From contig NZ_JAQZAM010000010.1 of the NCBI RefSeq assembly GCF_028737215.1, positions 186,001-250,000 of the forward strand: a DNA stretch of 64,000 nucleotides. Direction: 5' to 3'. Positions 26,168-34,909 of the stretch are shown piece after piece. The stretch is from Actinomycetospora chibensis. Its GTDB lineage: Bacteria; Actinomycetota; Actinomycetes; Mycobacteriales; Pseudonocardiaceae. The notes below the pieces were generated by a model, which was given only the letters and a program-made list of their open reading frames with translations, was not told the origin of the DNA and did no database searches. Positions within the stretch are counted from its first letter, which is position 1. Each line of letters begins with the position of its first letter. The position numbers were made by a program, and so were the translations under genes.

Positions 26168-27060
26168 GCGGTATGGGCCCGCCGCTCCCGGTGCCCGTCG
26201 GTGACCACGGCCAGGGCGACGCCGGCGACGAGGGCCACCTCGCCGAGCAGGGCCAACGGGCCGGGCACCGCGCCCGCGAGCAGCGCGGCGAACACGAAGC
26301 CCCACGCGGTCTCGAGGGCCATCAGCTGGCTCACCAGCACGGGCGAGAGCCGCGCGGCCGCGGCGTGCCACAGCCGCACCGCCAGCCACGACGACACGAG
26401 GCCGAGGAAGAGCACGACGAGCAGGGCGCGCACCGGCTCGGCGGGCACGCCGCCGGTCGCGAGCAGCCAGATCGCCAGCGGCAGGGCCAGCACGCCGGCG
26501 GCGAGGCCCTGGGCGCCGGCGAGCACCGGCCCGAGGTCGGGGCGGTCGGCGAGCAGGCGGTGCGAGTCGAGGCCGTACCAGCTCCAGGACGCCACCGCGA
26601 CGAGCGCGAGCACCGTGCCGATCACCGCGGACCAGCCGCCGGGGCCGGGCGTCGGCGAGGTGTGCACCAGCACCTGGCCGACGCCGACGAGCACGAGGGC
26701 CGGCAGCAGGGCCATCAGGCCCGCGCGCCCCCGGTGGCGGGCGGAGATCAGCGCCATGACCACCGGTACGAGGCCGATGGTCGCGACGGCGATGGTCGGG
26801 CCCGCGAGGCGCACGGACAGGGCGACGAGGCCGTAGTAGAGCAGCGAGCCGGTGACGGCGTGCGCGGTCACCCGCACCCACGGGACGTCCGTGCGCAGCA
26901 CGCGCCGCAGCTGGGGCAACGACACCGCCCCGAACGCCACGAACCTCCCCATCGCCAGCAGCAGCGCAGGCGCGAGCGGCGCCAGCTCCGGCGCCACGAA
27001 CACCGCGGCCCACCCTGCGCCGGCCAGCACCATCGCGCCGAGCGCCGTCCTCCTCGTCAT
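26029..27060 (-). CDS. EamA/DMT-family membrane exporter
   Basis: A 343-residue protein with ten predicted membrane helices over residues 1-290 in two EamA repeats (MGRFVAFGAVSLPQL; ALETAWGFVFAALLAG). EamA proteins export amino acids, metabolites or drugs. The last 48 residues are a Ser/Ala/Arg-rich tail with no hydrophobicity, read across the antisense of the small gene at 25907-26167. The tail is probably not conserved. The gene is divergent from an Lrp/AsnC regulator, the classic arrangement for amino-acid export. Confidence 0.85.
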   Translation of the reverse strand: MTRRTALGAMVLAGAGWAAVFVAPELAPLAPALLLAMGRFVAFGAVSLPQLRRVLRTDVPWVRVTAHAVTGSLLYYGLVALSVRLAGPTIAVATIGLVPVVMALISARHRGRAGLMALLPALVLVGVGQVLVHTSPTPGPGGWSAVIGTVLALVAVASWSWYGLDSHRLLADRPDLGPVLAGAQGLAAGVLALPLAIWLLATGGVPAEPVRALLVVLFLGLVSSWLAVRLWHAAAARLSPVLVSQLMALETAWGFVFAALLAGAVPGPLALLGEVALVAGVALAVVTDGHRERRAHTAHGTPGSSASSARAARSAASRTRDERGSSAEVCATASSSAHTSNPA

Positions 27061-27140
27061 GCCTCCACGATGCGCGCGCGACCGCGGGTGATGCCGGGCG
27101 ATCTTCCAGGGTCGACGGCCCGCAGGCGCATGATGGCGTC

Positions 27141-27629
27141 ATGACCGCGCCCCACCGTGCACGATCCGCCCAGCCCGCCCTGGACCGGGTCGACCGCCGC
27201 ATCCTCGACCACCTCGCCGACCACGGACGGGAGAGCCTCGCCGACCTCGCGGAGGCGGTGTCGATCTCGGCCTCGTCGGCCCAGCGCCGGCTGCGGCGCC
27301 TCGAGAACGAGAAGGTGGTCCGCGGCTACCGCGCGGTCCTCGACCCCGACGCCGTCGACCGCGGGCTGGTCGTGCACCTGACGGCGACGCTCGTCGATCA
27401 CACCGCGAACACCGTCGGCCGCTTCGAGCGCCACATCGTGGACCTCGCCGGGCTCGTGAGCTGCCACCACGTCACCGGCGACGTCGACTACCTGCTGCGC
27501 GTCGACGTCGCCGACGTCGAGGCCCTCGACGTGCTGCTGCGGCGCACGCTCGCCCGCGTCCCGGGCGTCGCGCGGTTCACGACGATGGTCGCGACCTCGG
27601 GCCTGGTGGACCGGGTCACCCGGATCTAG
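27141..27629 (+). CDS. Lrp/AsnC-family transcriptional regulator
   Basis: A 162-residue regulator. The N-terminal helix-turn-helix is DRRILDHLADHGRESLADLAEA followed by SSAQRRLRRLE at about residues 18-60. The C-terminal RAM-type ligand domain runs from about 75 to 155, with VSCHHVTGDVDYLLRV characteristic of effector binding. It is divergent from the EamA exporter and probably regulates it in response to an amino acid. The stop overlaps the convergent glycosyltransferase stop by four bases. Confidence 0.93.
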   Translation: MTAPHRARSAQPALDRVDRRILDHLADHGRESLADLAEAVSISASSAQRRLRRLENEKVVRGYRAVLDPDAVDRGLVVHLTATLVDHTANTVGRFERHIVDLAGLVSCHHVTGDVDYLLRVDVADVEALDVLLRRTLARVPGVARFTTMVATSGLVDRVTRI

Positions 27630-28999
27630 TCCCCGGCGAGCCGGTCCACCTCTCCCAGCAGGTCCGACACCTGCGTGACGACGCTGAAGCGCTCGCGCGC
27701 GTAGCGGGCCGCCTCCGGGCCCTTGCTCTGCTTCCAGCCCTCGTCGAGCGCCCGGGTGACGGCGGCGGCGAGGGAGTCGGCGAGCTCCTGGCGGTCGTCG
27801 GTCTCGGGCACGAGCGTGCCGACCTCGTCGGTGACGAAGTCTCGCGGCCCGCCGGAGTCGGCGCCGATCACCGGGGTCTCGCAGGCCATGCACTCGAGGA
27901 ACACGAGCCCGAACGGCTCGCGGTAGGAGGGGAAGACGCCGACATCGGCGCAGGCGAAGACCGTCGCGAGCTCCTCCTGCTGGCGCGGCCCGAGGAAGTA
28001 GGTCCGTTCCAGGCCGAGCGAGGCCGCGAGATCGTGCATCTTCACCTGCTCCTCGACCGGCCCCGAGCCCGCGACGAGGGTCAGCACGCGCCGCCCGCCG
28101 CGCTCGTACGAGGCCGCCGCCCGGAGCAGGGCGTCCAGGCGCTTCCAGTCGGCGAACTTGCCGACGAACGCGACGACGGCGTCGAACCCGCCCTCGGGCG
28201 CCACCGCCTCCGGCGCCTGCTCGGATCCCGCGGGCGGCTGCGTCGTGACACCGGCGAGCACCTGCGCGCGGTCGGCGTACAGCTCCGGGGCGGGGAAGAA
28301 GGCGTGCTGGTTGTAGCCGTTGTGGGAGAGCACCATCCGCTCGCGCGGGAACTCCGGGAAGACCGCCGAGAACGCCTCGATCTGCTCCGAGGAGATCGAC
28401 GCGACGACGTCGACGCCGTGCTCCGGGCCCGCGGACCAGTCGAAGATCTTCTCCTGCTGCATGAACGGGAGGAACCGCCACGGGAACTCCGCGGGGTTGT
28501 CGCCGCGCTGCTCGTGGACGTACATCTTGAGCTCGGTGCCGTGGGCGAAGTCCAGCAGCGGCATGCGCGGGCGTCCCGCCGCCGTCCGCGCCCGGATCAC
28601 GTCGCGCATGACCACGGCGTTCATGAACGCGTGGTGGGCGATCGCCAGGCCGAACTCGTCGCCGGTGCTCGCCTCGATCTCGTCGATCCACTCGGTGACG
28701 AAGGCCGTCAGACGGGCTCGGTACGCGTCGACCTCGTCGGGGTCCATCGCGTGCCACCGGTAGCTCGAGACCGGGGAGATCGACTCGCAGATCGGGATGT
28801 CGTGCTCGAGCGGGAACACCCGCACGTCATCGGTGCGCCAGCGCTGCACCCGGGACGGGAACACCGAGTAGCAGCGCACGCCGGGCAGATCGTTGTACGC
28901 GGTGTGGTGGGCCTCGTGGAGGATCCCCGAGCCGGGGGCGAACTCGCCGTCGCGCTGCCAGTTGTTGGTGCCGAGCTGGAAGATCAGCCGGTCGCCCAT
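27626..28999 (-). CDS. GT4-family glycosyltransferase
   Basis: A 457-residue GT-B glycosyltransferase. The C-terminal donor domain is clear: VAFVGKFADWKRLDALL, then LVAGSGPVEEQVK, FLGPRQQEELATVFA, and the donor motif EPFGLVFLECMACETPVI with the paired glutamates. The N-terminal acceptor domain (GILHEAHHTAYNDLPGV, AHGTELKMYV) resembles trehalose-phosphorylase-like or mannosyl-type GT4 proteins. No signal or membrane segment. Acceptor and sugar are unknown. It stands alone between Lrp and the aromatic-degradation operon. Confidence 0.87.
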   Translation of the reverse strand: MGDRLIFQLGTNNWQRDGEFAPGSGILHEAHHTAYNDLPGVRCYSVFPSRVQRWRTDDVRVFPLEHDIPICESISPVSSYRWHAMDPDEVDAYRARLTAFVTEWIDEIEASTGDEFGLAIAHHAFMNAVVMRDVIRARTAAGRPRMPLLDFAHGTELKMYVHEQRGDNPAEFPWRFLPFMQQEKIFDWSAGPEHGVDVVASISSEQIEAFSAVFPEFPRERMVLSHNGYNQHAFFPAPELYADRAQVLAGVTTQPPAGSEQAPEAVAPEGGFDAVVAFVGKFADWKRLDALLRAAASYERGGRRVLTLVAGSGPVEEQVKMHDLAASLGLERTYFLGPRQQEELATVFACADVGVFPSYREPFGLVFLECMACETPVIGADSGGPRDFVTDEVGTLVPETDDRQELADSLAAAVTRALDEGWKQSKGPEAARYARERFSVVTQVSDLLGEVDRLAGD

Positions 29000-29076
29000 G
29001 CGGTGTTCTCCCCCGGGGTCTGCGCTCGTCGAGGCCGCTCGTCGGGGCCGCCCGTCGGATGCAGCCTAGGCGCCGC

Positions 29077-30288
29077 CTACACCGCCCCCAGGGCGAGGCC
29101 CCGGTAGTTCTCGGCCAGCGCGCGCCTGGCGGACTCCGAGGTCGCGATGTGGCGCAGGTGGGCCAGGGCGAGCTGCTCGTCGAAGGGGTCGCCGTCGGGG
29201 TCGACGTGCAGCATCGTGGTCATCGTCCAGGAGAAGTGCGCGGCCCTCCAGACGCGGCGCAGCACGGTGTCGGAGTAGGCGTCGATGAGCGTCTCGTCCT
29301 TGGTGGCGAACCACTCGGAGAGCGCCTCGGCCAGCACCCGCACGTCGGCGACCGCGAGGTTGAGCCCCTTGGCCCCGGTGGGCGGGACGATGTGCGCGGC
29401 GTCGCCGGCGAGGAACAGCCGCCCGTGGCGCATCGGCTCGGTGACCATGCTGCGCATCGGGGTCACCGACTTGTCGGTGATCGGGCCGCGGGCGAGGGTG
29501 AACGGTTCCCTATCGGCGTGCTCCCCTGAATCGAGCGCGAAGCGCGCCGCGAGCTCGTCCCAGATGGCCTCGTCGGCCCAGTCGGCGGCGTCGGTGCCGT
29601 TGGGCACCTGGATGTAGGCCCGGGTGACCGACGACGAGCGCATCGAGGCCAGCGCGAACCCGGTGCGCCCGCGGGCGTAGATCAGCTCGTGGGACGAGGG
29701 CGCCACGTCGGCGAGGATCCCCAGCCACGAGTACGGGTAGATGCGCTCGAAGCGGCGCACGAGGTGGTCCGGGATCGCGCGGCGCGCCGGCCCGTACGAC
29801 CCGTCGGCACCCACGACGACATCGGCGCGCAGGACGTGCTCGGCGCCGTCGTGGCGGTATCGCACGGACGGACTGTCGGTCTCCACGTCCTCGACCGAGA
29901 GCACCTCGGCGTCGAACAGCAGCGGCTCGTCCTGCTCCAGGCGCAGGGCGATGAGGTCCTTGGTCACCTCGGTCTGCGCCCAGATCATCACGTGCTCGCC
30001 GGTGAGCTCCTGCATGTCGACGCGCACGCTGCGCCCGGAGAACCGCAGCTCGAAGCCGTCGTGCGGCATGCCGAGCGCGTCCATCCGGGCGTCGGCGCCG
30101 ACCTCGCGCAGGGCCTCGACCGTGCCGTGCTCGAGGATGCCGGCGCGCTGGCGGGTCTCGACGCGCTGCCGCGGGCGGGCCTCGAGCACCACCGAGTCGA
30201 CGCCGCGCCGCCGCAGCAGGTGCGCGAGCATCAGGCCGGCGGGTCCCCCGCCGACGATCGCGACCTGCGTGCGGTCCGGGGCGCTCAC
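29077..30288 (-). CDS. pobA: 4-hydroxybenzoate 3-monooxygenase
   Basis: A 403-residue FAD aromatic hydroxylase that converts 4-hydroxybenzoate to protocatechuate with NADPH and oxygen. The FAD motif GGGPAG is at residues 13-18. Next come RQRAGILEHG typical of PobA, the DG motif VVGADGSYGPAR, and the second FAD motif FLAGDAAHIVPPTGAKGLN. Length is close to the roughly 394 residues of known PobA. The GTG start overlaps the stop of pcaG (GTGA), so product formation is coupled directly to the dioxygenase that consumes protocatechuate. Confidence 0.95.
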   Translation of the reverse strand: MSAPDRTQVAIVGGGPAGLMLAHLLRRRGVDSVVLEARPRQRVETRQRAGILEHGTVEALREVGADARMDALGMPHDGFELRFSGRSVRVDMQELTGEHVMIWAQTEVTKDLIALRLEQDEPLLFDAEVLSVEDVETDSPSVRYRHDGAEHVLRADVVVGADGSYGPARRAIPDHLVRRFERIYPYSWLGILADVAPSSHELIYARGRTGFALASMRSSSVTRAYIQVPNGTDAADWADEAIWDELAARFALDSGEHADREPFTLARGPITDKSVTPMRSMVTEPMRHGRLFLAGDAAHIVPPTGAKGLNLAVADVRVLAEALSEWFATKDETLIDAYSDTVLRRVWRAAHFSWTMTTMLHVDPDGDPFDEQLALAHLRHIATSESARRALAENYRGLALGAV

Positions 30289-30869
30289 GTGGGCACCGGG
30301 GCGCCGGACACCGAGAGGTCGAGGAACACCGTCTCCCCGGCGCCCTGCATCCGGACGTCGAAGCGGTACCCGGGGCCGGTGACGCCGCCGTCCGGCACGG
30401 CCATCAGCGTGGCCCGGCGCTCCTCGTCGAGCTGCGCGAGCAGCGGGTCGGCGGCGTTCGCCTCGACGTGGTTCGGGAAGTAGACGCGGGTGAACAGGTG
30501 GTGCAGCAGGCCGCGCGCGAACACCGTCACGGCCAGGTGCGGGGCGTCGCGGGCGCCGGACGGTGCCGCCGGGCGCAAGGTGCGCAGCCGGTAGTCCCCC
30601 GCGCGGTCGGTGGCGACGCGGGCGAATCCGGTGAACGAGCGGCCGTCGCGGTGCAGCGCGCCCGGGCGCACCGGCACGCGACCGTCGGGACCGGTCTGCC
30701 AGAACTCCAGCAGCGCGTCGGGCACGGCCGCGCCGGCGCCGTCGCGCACCGTGCCGTGCAGTGTGATCGCGCCGGGCGTGCCCATGGGGACGACGTCCCC
30801 GCCGCCGTCGAAGGGCAGGCCGAACGCGAAGAACGGGCCGACGGTCTGGGAGGGCGTGAGGTCGAGCAT
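30285..30869 (-). CDS. pcaG: Protocatechuate 3,4-dioxygenase alpha subunit
   Basis: A 194-residue intradiol dioxygenase subunit. It begins with PSQTVGPFFAFGLPF, the family N-terminus, and continues with the beta-sandwich core (LLEFWQTGPDGR, FTGFARVATDRAGDYRLRT, VFARGLLHHLFTRVYFP). It lacks the two-His/two-Tyr iron set, as alpha subunits do. It pairs with PcaH to open the ring of protocatechuate to 3-carboxymuconate. The ATG shares one base with the pcaH stop (TGATG). Confidence 0.95.
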   Translation of the reverse strand: MLDLTPSQTVGPFFAFGLPFDGGGDVVPMGTPGAITLHGTVRDGAGAAVPDALLEFWQTGPDGRVPVRPGALHRDGRSFTGFARVATDRAGDYRLRTLRPAAPSGARDAPHLAVTVFARGLLHHLFTRVYFPNHVEANAADPLLAQLDEERRATLMAVPDGGVTGPGYRFDVRMQGAGETVFLDLSVSGAPVPT

Positions 30870-31627
30870 CAGGCTCCGTCCACATCGGGCGGCGTGGCGT
30901 GCGTGCCGTCGAGCACGATGTCCCAGCGGTAGCCCAGCGCCCACTCCGGCTGGGTGACGTCGTGGTCGTAGGCGGCGATCAGCCGCTGCTGCGCCTTCTC
31001 GTCGGTGACCGACTGGAAGATCGGGTCGAGCCCGAACAGCGGGTCCCCGGGGAAGTACATCTGCGTGACGAGGCGCTGGGTGAACGCCGTCCCGAACAGC
31101 GAGAAGTGGATGTGCGCGGGACGCCACGCGTTGGTGTGGTTGCGCCACGGGTAGGCGCCCGGCTTGATCGTCACGAAGCGGTAGCGGCCCTCGTCGTCGG
31201 TCAGCGCCCGGCCGCCGCCGGTGAAGTTCGGGTCGAGCGGTGCGGGGTGCTGGTCGCCGTCGTGGCGGTAGCGCCCGGAGGCATTCGCCTGCCAGACCTC
31301 GACGAGTTGGTGGCGCACCGGACGTCCGTCGCCGTCGAGGACCCGGCCCGTGACGATGATCCGCTCGCCGAGCGGCTCGCCGGCGTGGTGCCGGGTCAGG
31401 TCGGCCTCGATCGGGGCCACGTCGGCCGCGCCGAACACCGGAGCGGCCAGCTCGGTGAGGCTCGGCGGCGTGACGACGAGAGGTCGCTGCGGGGCCCGCA
31501 GGGCGGTGCTGCGGTAGGGGCGATAGGCCCGGTCGGGATGGCCGTCGGGCCGCGGCGGCGCCGCCGCGGCCTCGGCGATCTCGGCGGACACCGCCCGCTG
31601 CGTCGCGGGCTCCTGCGATGCGCTCAC
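30869..31627 (-). CDS. pcaH: Protocatechuate 3,4-dioxygenase beta subunit
   Basis: A 252-residue catalytic subunit holding the non-haem ferric iron. All four ligands are visible: Tyr120 in GRYRHDGDQ, Tyr159 in PGAYPWRN, and His172 and His174 in AHIHF. The core around EVWQANASGRY and LDPNFTGGGR is highly conserved. The first 40 residues are a variable Ala/Pro-rich tail. GTG start. It is the first gene of the pcaH-pcaG-pobA operon and is divergent from an IclR regulator with a palindromic site between. Confidence 0.96.
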   Translation of the reverse strand: MSASQEPATQRAVSAEIAEAAAAPPRPDGHPDRAYRPYRSTALRAPQRPLVVTPPSLTELAAPVFGAADVAPIEADLTRHHAGEPLGERIIVTGRVLDGDGRPVRHQLVEVWQANASGRYRHDGDQHPAPLDPNFTGGGRALTDDEGRYRFVTIKPGAYPWRNHTNAWRPAHIHFSLFGTAFTQRLVTQMYFPGDPLFGLDPIFQSVTDEKAQQRLIAAYDHDVTQPEWALGYRWDIVLDGTHATPPDVDGA

Positions 31628-31669
31628 GCCGCCAGGGTGCCTGGCGCCGGCGCCGTGCCAGAATCGAGC

Positions 31670-31684
31670 TTCCGGCCACCGGAA
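31670..31684. promoter_or_regulatory. Likely operator of the IclR regulator
   Basis: TTCCGG-CCA-CCGGAA is a perfect 6-bp inverted repeat with a 3-base centre in the 67-base gap between the pcaH and IclR starts. IclR-family proteins bind short palindromes in such divergent gaps. It lies eleven bases before the regulator start and overlaps its ribosome site, consistent with autorepression. Confidence 0.6.
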
Positions 31685-31694
31685 GGAGCGCAGG

Positions 31695-32543
31695 GTGAGC
31701 CCACAGCGCGACGGTCAGAGCGGACCGTCGGTCACCGGACGCGTGCTCGGGATCCTGTCCGCGTTCGGCCCGGGGGCCGAGGCCCTGTCCCTCTCGGGCA
31801 TCGCCCGCGCGGCCGGTCTCCCGCTGTCCACGGCGCACCGGCTGGTCGGCGAGCTCGCCGCCTGGGGCGCCCTCGAGCGCGGCGAGGACGGCCGCTACCG
31901 GATCGGCCTGCGGCTCTGGGAGGTCGGGGCGCTCGCGCCGCGCAGCCTGGGCCTGCGGGAACGCGCCATGCCCTACCTCGAGGACCTCTACGAGGCGACG
32001 CGACAGAACGTGCAGCTCGCGGTGCGCGACGGCCACGAGGTGGTCTACGTCGAGCGCCTCGCGCACCCGGAGGCGGTGCGCGTGTTCACCCGCGTCGGCG
32101 GGCGCATGCCCCTGCACGCCACCGGGGTCGGCCAGGTGCTGCTGGCGTTCGCCCACGTCTCGGTGCAGGAGGAGGTCCTCGCCGGTCCCCTGAGCGCGCT
32201 GACCCCGCGGACGGTCACCGACCCGCACGCGCTGCGCCGCACCCTGGCCGCCGTGCGTCGCGAGGGCGTGGCCGTCTGCGACGGGTTGGTCGACCTGCTC
32301 TCGCTCTCGGTCGCGGCCCCGGTCCGCGGGGAGGACGACCGGGTCGTCGCAGCGATGTCGGTGGTCGTGCCGAGCGCAGGCAGCGACCCGCGCACCATCG
32401 TCCCGGCCGTCCGGGCCACCGCCCGCGGGATCTCGCGGGCCCTGGGCTCGCCGTCGGCGCGGCGCCGTCCGTCGGGCGTGGTCACCCCGTTGCCGAGCGC
32501 GGCGGGCGCGGACGCCCCGCGCACGGCCGAACGCGGCGCGTGA
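31695..32543 (+). CDS. IclR-family regulator of the aromatic operon
   Basis: A 282-residue regulator. The N-terminal winged helix is VTGRVLGILSAFGPG then LSLSGIARAAGLPLSTAHRLVGEL at about residues 13-60. The ligand domain has YVERLAHPEAVRV, HATGVGQVLLAF and SVAAPVRGEDDRVVAAMSV, matching PcaR/PobR-type proteins. The C-terminal 30 residues are a disordered tail. GTG start preceded by GGAAGGAG. The divergent position next to pcaH strongly suggests control of pcaHG-pobA by protocatechuate or 4-hydroxybenzoate. Confidence 0.92.
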   Translation: MSPQRDGQSGPSVTGRVLGILSAFGPGAEALSLSGIARAAGLPLSTAHRLVGELAAWGALERGEDGRYRIGLRLWEVGALAPRSLGLRERAMPYLEDLYEATRQNVQLAVRDGHEVVYVERLAHPEAVRVFTRVGGRMPLHATGVGQVLLAFAHVSVQEEVLAGPLSALTPRTVTDPHALRRTLAAVRREGVAVCDGLVDLLSLSVAAPVRGEDDRVVAAMSVVVPSAGSDPRTIVPAVRATARGISRALGSPSARRRPSGVVTPLPSAAGADAPRTAERGA

Positions 32544-32622
32544 CCGGGCCCACGTCCGATCGTTGGACCGCCGGGCCGGTGATCCACCGGGACGGTCGCG
32601 GCCCGGTGACGGGAGGTCCGCG

Positions 32623-33702
32623 ATGCGGCAGGTCGGCCGGGTCCGTGCTTGGTGCGTCGCCGCCGGGGTGGCCGTTGCCCTGACCGGGGCGCTGATCGGG
32701 GCCGGGGTGCCCGCCCTGGCCGCGCCGGGACCCCAGCTCCCGCTGCCCGTCCCGCAGCCCGAGCGCGAGTACGCGCCGCTCGACCGGCCCGGGCCCGCTC
32801 TGGGCGTGGCGGACGACGACCTCGACGACGCCCTCGACTGCACCGCCGACGTCGACGGCGCGTCGCGCCCGCCGGTGCTGCTGATCCCCGGGACGACGCT
32901 GACGGCGCAGGAGAACTTCTCCTGGAACTACGAGCGCGCGTTCGCCGCCGACGACCGCCCGTACTGCACGGTCACGCTGCCGAACCACGCCATGAGCGAC
33001 ATCCAGGTCTCCGCCGAGTACGTCGTCGCCGCGATCCGCGCGATGCACGAGCGCAGCGGGCAGCGCGTCGCGATCGTCGGGTTCAGCCAGGGCGGCATGA
33101 TCGGCCGCTGGGCGCTGCGCTTCTGGCCGGACACCCGCGTCCGGGTCGCCGAGGTGATCGGCATCGACCCGTCCAACCACGGCACGCTCGACGCCTACCC
33201 GGTCTGCGCCGCCGCCGGCTGCGCGCCGGCGTTCTGGCAGCAGCAGACGCTCTCGGCGTTCACCACCGCGCTCAACTCGCGCGCCGAGACCTTCGCCGGC
33301 ATCGACTACACCTCGATGTGGACGCCGACCGACGAGGTGGTGGTCCCGAACCTCGGACCCGCGCCCAGCTCGGCGCTGACCACCGGTGGGGGCCGGCGCG
33401 CCAACATCTCGACCTTCGACGTCTGCCCGGGCCACGTCGCCGACCACCTGTCGATGGGGACCTTCGACGCCGTCGCGTACGCGCTGGTGATCGACGCCCT
33501 CGAGCACGACGGCCCGGCGCGGGCGTCGCGCGTCGACCGCGCCGCGTGCCTCGCACCCCTCCACGAGGGCGTGGACCCCGTGACCTTCCCGGCCCGCCTC
33601 GCGACCTTCACCGCCGGCGTCGGCGCGCAGGTGGCGCTCTACCCGCACGTGCTCGCCGAGCCCGAGCTCGCGTCGTACACGCTGGGTGCCTCCGGCATGT
33701 GA
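32623..33702 (+). CDS. Secreted triacylglycerol lipase (CalB-like)
   Basis: A 359-residue alpha/beta hydrolase. A signal peptide covers residues 1-33, cleaved near ALA-AP. The nucleophile Ser155 is in GFSQGG. The oxyanion segment LLIPGTTLTAQENFSWNYE and the block LPNHAMSDIQVSAEYVVAAI match the Candida antarctica lipase B-like family of actinobacteria. Asp and His of the triad are probably in DEVVVP and GHVADH. Paired cysteines (C72/C115 and later pairs) fit an extracellular enzyme. GGGAGG at 32611-32616 fixes the ATG. The stop lies in a family A palindrome. Confidence 0.9.
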   Translation: MRQVGRVRAWCVAAGVAVALTGALIGAGVPALAAPGPQLPLPVPQPEREYAPLDRPGPALGVADDDLDDALDCTADVDGASRPPVLLIPGTTLTAQENFSWNYERAFAADDRPYCTVTLPNHAMSDIQVSAEYVVAAIRAMHERSGQRVAIVGFSQGGMIGRWALRFWPDTRVRVAEVIGIDPSNHGTLDAYPVCAAAGCAPAFWQQQTLSAFTTALNSRAETFAGIDYTSMWTPTDEVVVPNLGPAPSSALTTGGGRRANISTFDVCPGHVADHLSMGTFDAVAYALVIDALEHDGPARASRVDRAACLAPLHEGVDPVTFPARLATFTAGVGAQVALYPHVLAEPELASYTLGASGM

Positions 33703-33738
33703 GCAGTTCGGAGTGCTGGAGCACTCCGAAGTGCTCAC
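33699..33738. terminator. Palindromic terminator containing the lipase stop codon (family A)
   Basis: A 19-base arm starting GTGAGCAGTTCGG (33699-33717) pairs with 33720-33738 ending AAGTGCTCAC, with one mismatch and a 2-base loop. The lipase TGA is at 33700-33702 inside the left arm. The outer ends GTGAGCA and TGCTCAC are shared with 17659-17699 and 46040-46083, while the core sequence differs. Confidence 0.75.
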
Positions 33739-33828
33739 GTGCGCGGAGCGCACCCCCCGACGGGGGTTTGACCGGGGTCGGTGATCGGCGACACCCCGAG
33801 CACCACCACCGCCCGGGAGGACGCCCGC

Positions 33829-34710
33829 ATGCGCCCGTTCGACGACATCGACCGCCTCGCGAAGAACCCCGCCCTCGACAAGGTCGCCGCACCGCTGCGC
33901 GACGCCGTCCACAAGGTGCTGCGCCGCCAGGACGTCAAGGACGCGCTGCACGGGGTGTGGATGGGCCACCCGCTGCACCCGATGCTCGCGCAGCTCTCGC
34001 TCGGCAGCTTCGTCTCGGCGGGCGTGCTCGACGTCGCGCCCCGCACCCGCCGGCCCGCGACCGTCCTCATCGCGCTCGGGCTGGTCTCCGCGGTCCCGAC
34101 CGCCGCGGCCGGCTGGGCCGACTACGCCGACGGGCACGAGGAGCAGCAGCGCGTCGGTGTCGTCCACGCCGCCGCCAACGGGGTCATGCTCGCCGGCTAC
34201 GCGGCGTCGCTGGCCGCGCGCCTGCGGGGACGCGGCGTGCGGGGCGCCCTGCTCGGCTGGGCCGCGCTGACCGTCGGCACCGCAGGCGCCGCCCTGGGCG
34301 GGCACATGGCCTATCACCAGGCGATGGGCGCCAACCACGCCGAGGGCTACCCGCACATCGGGCCCGGCGACTGGACCGACGTCGGCACCGTCGACGAGCT
34401 GCCCGAGGGCGAGCCCACCCGGCGGATCGTCGGTGACGTCGGCGTGCTCGTCGTGCGTCGCGGCGAGCGGATCCACGCCCTCGCCGACCGCTGCGCCCAC
34501 GCCTCGGCGCCGCTGCACGAAGGCCGGATCACGAACGGCGAGGGGCCCGCGTGCATCGTCTGCCCCTGGCACGGCAGCGTGTTCCGGCTCGACACCGGCT
34601 CCGTGGTGCACGGCCCGGCCACCGCCCCGCAGCCGACGTTCCGCACCCGGGTGCGTGACGGCCGTCTCGAGCTCGCGGTCACCGGCTACGCGGGCGTCCC
34701 GGCGAGCTGA
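33829..34710 (+). CDS. DUF2231 membrane protein with C-terminal Rieske domain
   Basis: A 293-residue fusion. Residues 45-170 form a DUF2231 unit with four membrane helices (HPLHPMLAQLSLGSF, VSAVPTAAAGWADY, VVHAAANGVMLAGY). Residues 180-290 are a Rieske [2Fe-2S] domain, with CAHASAPLHEG and CPWHGSVFRL providing two Cys and two His ligands. It probably passes electrons at the membrane in an uncharacterised pathway. The ATG at 33829 follows GGGAGG (33815-33820); an earlier in-frame start at 33781 lacks a ribosome site. Confidence 0.88.
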   Translation: MRPFDDIDRLAKNPALDKVAAPLRDAVHKVLRRQDVKDALHGVWMGHPLHPMLAQLSLGSFVSAGVLDVAPRTRRPATVLIALGLVSAVPTAAAGWADYADGHEEQQRVGVVHAAANGVMLAGYAASLAARLRGRGVRGALLGWAALTVGTAGAALGGHMAYHQAMGANHAEGYPHIGPGDWTDVGTVDELPEGEPTRRIVGDVGVLVVRRGERIHALADRCAHASAPLHEGRITNGEGPACIVCPWHGSVFRLDTGSVVHGPATAPQPTFRTRVRDGRLELAVTGYAGVPAS

Positions 34711-34909
34711 CCGAACGGGTGCACCCCGCCGGAGCGTCCGGGTGAGCGCCGAGTGGCCACCGGGCGAACCCCGCCCGGCGGTCGCGCGTCCCCCTGCTCC
34801 CGCAGCGCGGGGACCGTCGGGCCCGTGTCAGGGTAGAAATCCGGCATCCACCACCTGGTCGACGAGCCCGTCGCCCACGACCCGCCGCGCCCCCCGGGAG
34901 CTCCTCCGC